This document shows positions 7,616-9,142 of a stretch of 9,142 nucleotides of DNA, piece by piece; position 1 is the first letter of the stretch; the number at the start of each line of letters is the position of its first letter. A program made the position numbers and the translations under genes. The notes under the pieces are model-generated. The model saw nothing but the letters and a program-made list of their open reading frames with translations, was not told the DNA's origin and ran no database searches. Source of the stretch: Legionellales bacterium UBA5158 (GTDB lineage Bacteria > Pseudomonadota > Gammaproteobacteria > DSM-16500); the NCBI GenBank assembly GCA_002413665.1, contig DHXK01000196.1, positions 1 to 9,142 on the forward strand, given 5' to 3'.

Positions 7616-8014
7616 TCAGTAACTCGCTATGAGTATAGTTCTACTTGCGGAACCTTTTCCGGTTACATTGACAGTTAAGGTATTATAAGTTGAATCTCCA
7701 TTTAGAGTAGGTCCACAAGTAATAGGTGTAGTTATAGCATACCCTGCCGGTGGACTCGAGCACAAAGCAGGTATGGTAGCAGGTGTGTTTGGACAAGCCG
7801 CAGAAAATATACCTGTATAACCACCTAAGCGGCGTTGACCAATAAAGCCCTCCATGCATTGGGAGGCTAGCTGAGCAGCAATGTCAGTATAAAGCTGTCT
7901 CGGTGACTTTAGAAGAGCCGTGCTTGTTGATAATAAAATGGTGCTCGCAAGAATGGATAGAATGACAATAAACATGAGCAATTCAACTAAAGTAAAACCT
8001 AAATATTTATTCAT
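7616..8014 (-). CDS. PilV/GspI-like minor pilin
   Basis: This 132-residue protein has a very short leader, MNKYLG^FTLVE: cleavage after G6, Phe at +1 and Glu at +5 (E11). It is followed by a hydrophobic helix to about residue 30. The stretch LASQCMEGFIGQRR resembles the region just after the transmembrane helix in PilV/MshD-type minor pilins. Four cysteines (C53, C74, C85, C100) could form two disulfides in the periplasm or filament. Its start overlaps the stop of the FimT-like gene as ATGA, and the next gene begins one base after its stop. It would form part of the tip-initiation complex with its neighbours. Small pilins diverge quickly, so assignment within the PilV/GspI/MshD group rests mainly on position and size. 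Confidence 0.8.
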   Translation of the reverse strand: MNKYLGFTLVELLMFIVILSILASTILLSTSTALLKSPRQLYTDIAAQLASQCMEGFIGQRRLGGYTGIFSAACPNTPATIPALCSSPPAGYAITTPITCGPTLNGDSTYNTLTVNVTGKGSASRTILIASY

Positions 8015-8502
8015 TGGATTGATACTCGGCCCGTTTCGGGAGTGATGGTTACCGTTGATGTCGATCCACCACCATTCAATGGAATAGTTGCAAGCACAGT
8101 CAAAAAAGTTGCAGCGGTTGGATTGGTTGTATACGGAATACCAAGGGCATCAAATGCAATCAATCCATTTGGTAATGTTGCAAGGTAATTGCCAAAAGTA
8201 ATGCCTGTGTTTAACCTTGTAGTTATATTGCCGAATGCAAATGTTTGTGGAGTACCTGAAGCTGAGAGGATTTGATAAGTTGATCCAGTAATTTTTAAAT
8301 AATAATCTTGCCCTGAAGTCATGGCTAATGTTTGAGTGAATCGTATATCATTGGCAAGTTGTTGTGCTTGAGCTGAAACATTGATGCCGGGTGTTGAAGG
8401 AAACTTCATCAATGCATAAGTTGCAACAATGCTGATTATGGTGATAATAATGACTAATTCAATAATTGTAAAACCCGATTTTTTTTTCTTTAAAACATCC
8501 AT
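8011..8502 (-). CDS. FimT/GspH-like minor pilin, first gene of the pilin operon
   Basis: The 163-residue protein has a basic leader and class III signal, KKKKSG^FTIIE: cleavage after G10, Glu at +5 (E15), and a hydrophobic helix to about residue 32. The following AQAQQLANDIRFTQTLAMTSGQDYYL matches the region after the helix in FimT/GspH-type pilins, and the C-terminal VTITPETGRVSI matches the conserved end of the GspH domain. It would be the H-type subunit of the H-I-J-K tip complex, or the MshC equivalent if the filament is MSHA-like. The start ATG is at 8500-8502. A GAAG sequence six bases before it, within GAGCGAAGCG, may serve as ribosome-binding site. A good -10 hexamer lies a short distance upstream. 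Confidence 0.83.
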   Translation of the reverse strand: MDVLKKKKSGFTIIELVIIITIISIVATYALMKFPSTPGINVSAQAQQLANDIRFTQTLAMTSGQDYYLKITGSTYQILSASGTPQTFAFGNITTRLNTGITFGNYLATLPNGLIAFDALGIPYTTNPTAATFLTVLATIPLNGGGSTSTVTITPETGRVSIQ

Positions 8503-8525
8503 GTTTCGCTTCGCTCAATTAATCT

Positions 8526-8531
8526 ATTATA
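8526..8531 (-). promoter_or_regulatory. Candidate -10 element of the minor pilin operon
   Basis: Read on the minus strand this is a perfect TATAAT. Transcription would start near 8519, leaving a leader of about 17 bases before the ATG at 8502. At 17-base spacing the -35 hexamer would be AAGTAG (8549-8554), a poor match. Control may therefore depend on an activator. This is inference from consensus only. Confidence 0.45.
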
Positions 8532-8558
8532 CATTTTATGAAAAAAAGCTACTTTAAT
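8532..8558 (+). repeat. Regulatory-looking motif, copy 1
   Basis: The motif reads CATTTTATGAAAAAAAGC, followed by TACTTTAAT. It contains an AAAG-N3-CTTT inverted repeat and covers the expected -35 region of the pilin operon promoter. It matches copy 2 at 8667-8695 apart from two small indels and a substitution. Possible binding site for a shared regulator; the regulator is unknown. Confidence 0.4.
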
Positions 8559-8666
8559 AGCATCTGTTATTAGTTCATTAAGTTAAGGCTAGTCGTTGGA
8601 TTGTATTATAGCACACCAATTGTTTTGGAATTCTAAATAAATTAAAGTTATTGTAGCAAATTTTTT

Positions 8667-8695
8667 CATTTTATACGAAAATAAGCTAGCTTAAT
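8667..8695 (+). repeat. Regulatory-looking motif, copy 2, with perfect AAGCTAGCTT palindrome
   Basis: The motif reads CATTTTATACGAAAATAAGC, followed by TAGCTTAAT. Its core AAGCTAGCTT is its own reverse complement, and symmetry extends outward as AAAAT on the left and ATTTT on the right with one extra A. It lies 23 bases before the mshI start, where a bound protein could affect transcription of mshI. Confidence 0.42.
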
Positions 8696-8718
8696 TTTAT
8701 TGGGTGGTATGTTAATAC

Positions 8719-9142
8719 ATGGATAGTATTAAACAAATCAAAGAAAAACTAAAGTATCTTATGTCGTTTAATTTCAAACGACATGCTGCTCAATCTGATT
8801 TTTGTTGTGTCAGTATTGATGGGCATTACTTGACGTTGGCTCACATTACTCATCAAGCCACTCAACCTGAGCTGAGTCTTTGTATTTCTGTTCCTTATGA
8901 TTCCGATAATATTCTTAATATTTTATCTAATTTAGTGCAACAACATCAATTAGAAGAAGTAGATTGTTCTTGGATGCTTTCCCCTGGCAAGTATCAACTA
9001 TTGCTGCAAGAAGAATTACCCGTAGCAGCATCAGAATTGCAAGCAGCGATACGTTGGAAAGTAAGGGATCTATTATCTTTTCCTGTTGATGATGCCGTCA
9101 TTGATACATTTTCTATTCCCGTTGCAAAAATTCCTGGTTCTA
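8719..9142 (+). CDS. mshI: MshI-like pilus biogenesis protein, N-terminal part (3' end outside window)
   Basis: An open frame of 141 codons runs off the right edge. The segment SPGKYQLLLQEELPVAASELQAAIRWKVRDLLSFPVDDAVIDTFSIP (about 88-134) resembles MshI of MSHA pilus systems, a PilM-like cytoplasmic protein with an actin-like fold that helps organise the inner-membrane assembly platform. The preceding FCCVSIDGHYLTLAHI fits the first strands of that fold. MshI proteins are roughly 300 residues long, so about half is missing here. Start choice: an in-frame TAA at 8713-8715 excludes a longer form, and GGTGG at 8703-8707 is a plausible ribosome-binding site 11 bases upstream; Met15 at 8761 is an alternative start. 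It is transcribed away from the minor pilin operon, and other platform genes would be expected beyond the window. Confidence 0.78.
   Translation, partial: MDSIKQIKEKLKYLMSFNFKRHAAQSDFCCVSIDGHYLTLAHITHQATQPELSLCISVPYDSDNILNILSNLVQQHQLEEVDCSWMLSPGKYQLLLQEELPVAASELQAAIRWKVRDLLSFPVDDAVIDTFSIPVAKIPGS

Larger units (their letters stand above)
8503..8718. promoter_or_regulatory. Divergent intergenic region between pilin operon and mshI
   Basis: This 216-base AT-rich region separates the two divergent pilus transcription units, so promoters for both should lie here. On the minus strand a near-consensus -10 is visible at 8526-8531. For mshI the options are weaker: TATTAT at 8604-8609, or TTGTAG (8651-8656) paired with TATACG (8672-8677) at a short 15-base spacing. 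Two copies of a related palindromic motif lie at 8532-8558 and 8667-8695. No open frame with a credible product and no hairpin terminator was seen. Confidence 0.6.

Overview
The window looks like chromosomal DNA from an AT-rich gammaproteobacterium. The signs are a ZapE-type division ATPase, an MshI-like assembly protein beside a fimT/pilV/pilW/pilX-style minor pilin cluster, and a two-component system ending in GGDEF and EAL domains. Gene style and base composition would suit a Legionella/Coxiella-like lineage, but no rRNA or other diagnostic marker is present, so that placement is a weak inference. I see no mobile element, tRNA, rRNA or CRISPR array.

Layout. (1) Positions 1-3021, plus strand: the C-terminal part of a PAS histidine kinase, cut by the window edge, overlaps by 11 bases a response regulator with receiver, GGDEF and EAL domains. 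Together they should convert a sensed signal into a change in cyclic-di-GMP. (2) Positions 3103-4173, plus strand: ZapE/AFG1-family ATPase. (3) Positions 4155-5567, minus strand: M20-family zinc peptidase, whose end overlaps the end of zapE by 19 bases. (4) Positions 5606-8502, minus strand: a tightly packed four-gene minor pilin operon, transcribed from 8502 down to 5606. In order the genes are FimT/GspH-like, PilV/GspI-like, PilW/GspJ-like and a PilX/GspK-like pilin. (5) Positions 8503-8718: a divergent intergenic region with a candidate promoter and a twice-repeated palindromic motif. (6) Position 8719 to the right edge, plus strand: the N-terminal 141 residues of an MshI-like protein, cut by the window edge.

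The most interesting element is the last gene of the pilin operon. Its product starts as a normal PilX-like pilin (prepilin leader, hydrophobic helix, no Glu at position 5) but continues into about 340 residues of repeated 'CWAVG' units. I read these as a seven-bladed beta-propeller closed by its own N-terminal strand, with a cysteine pair in most blades. Known H-I-J-K minor (pseudo)pilin complexes sit at the filament tip, with the K-type subunit outermost. On that model the propeller would be displayed at the pilus tip, giving a built-in adhesin or receptor module comparable in concept to the propeller of PilY1. The divergent MshI-like gene suggests that the filament is of MSHA type. A possible link between the cyclic-di-GMP enzyme and the pilus is attractive but rests only on proximity.
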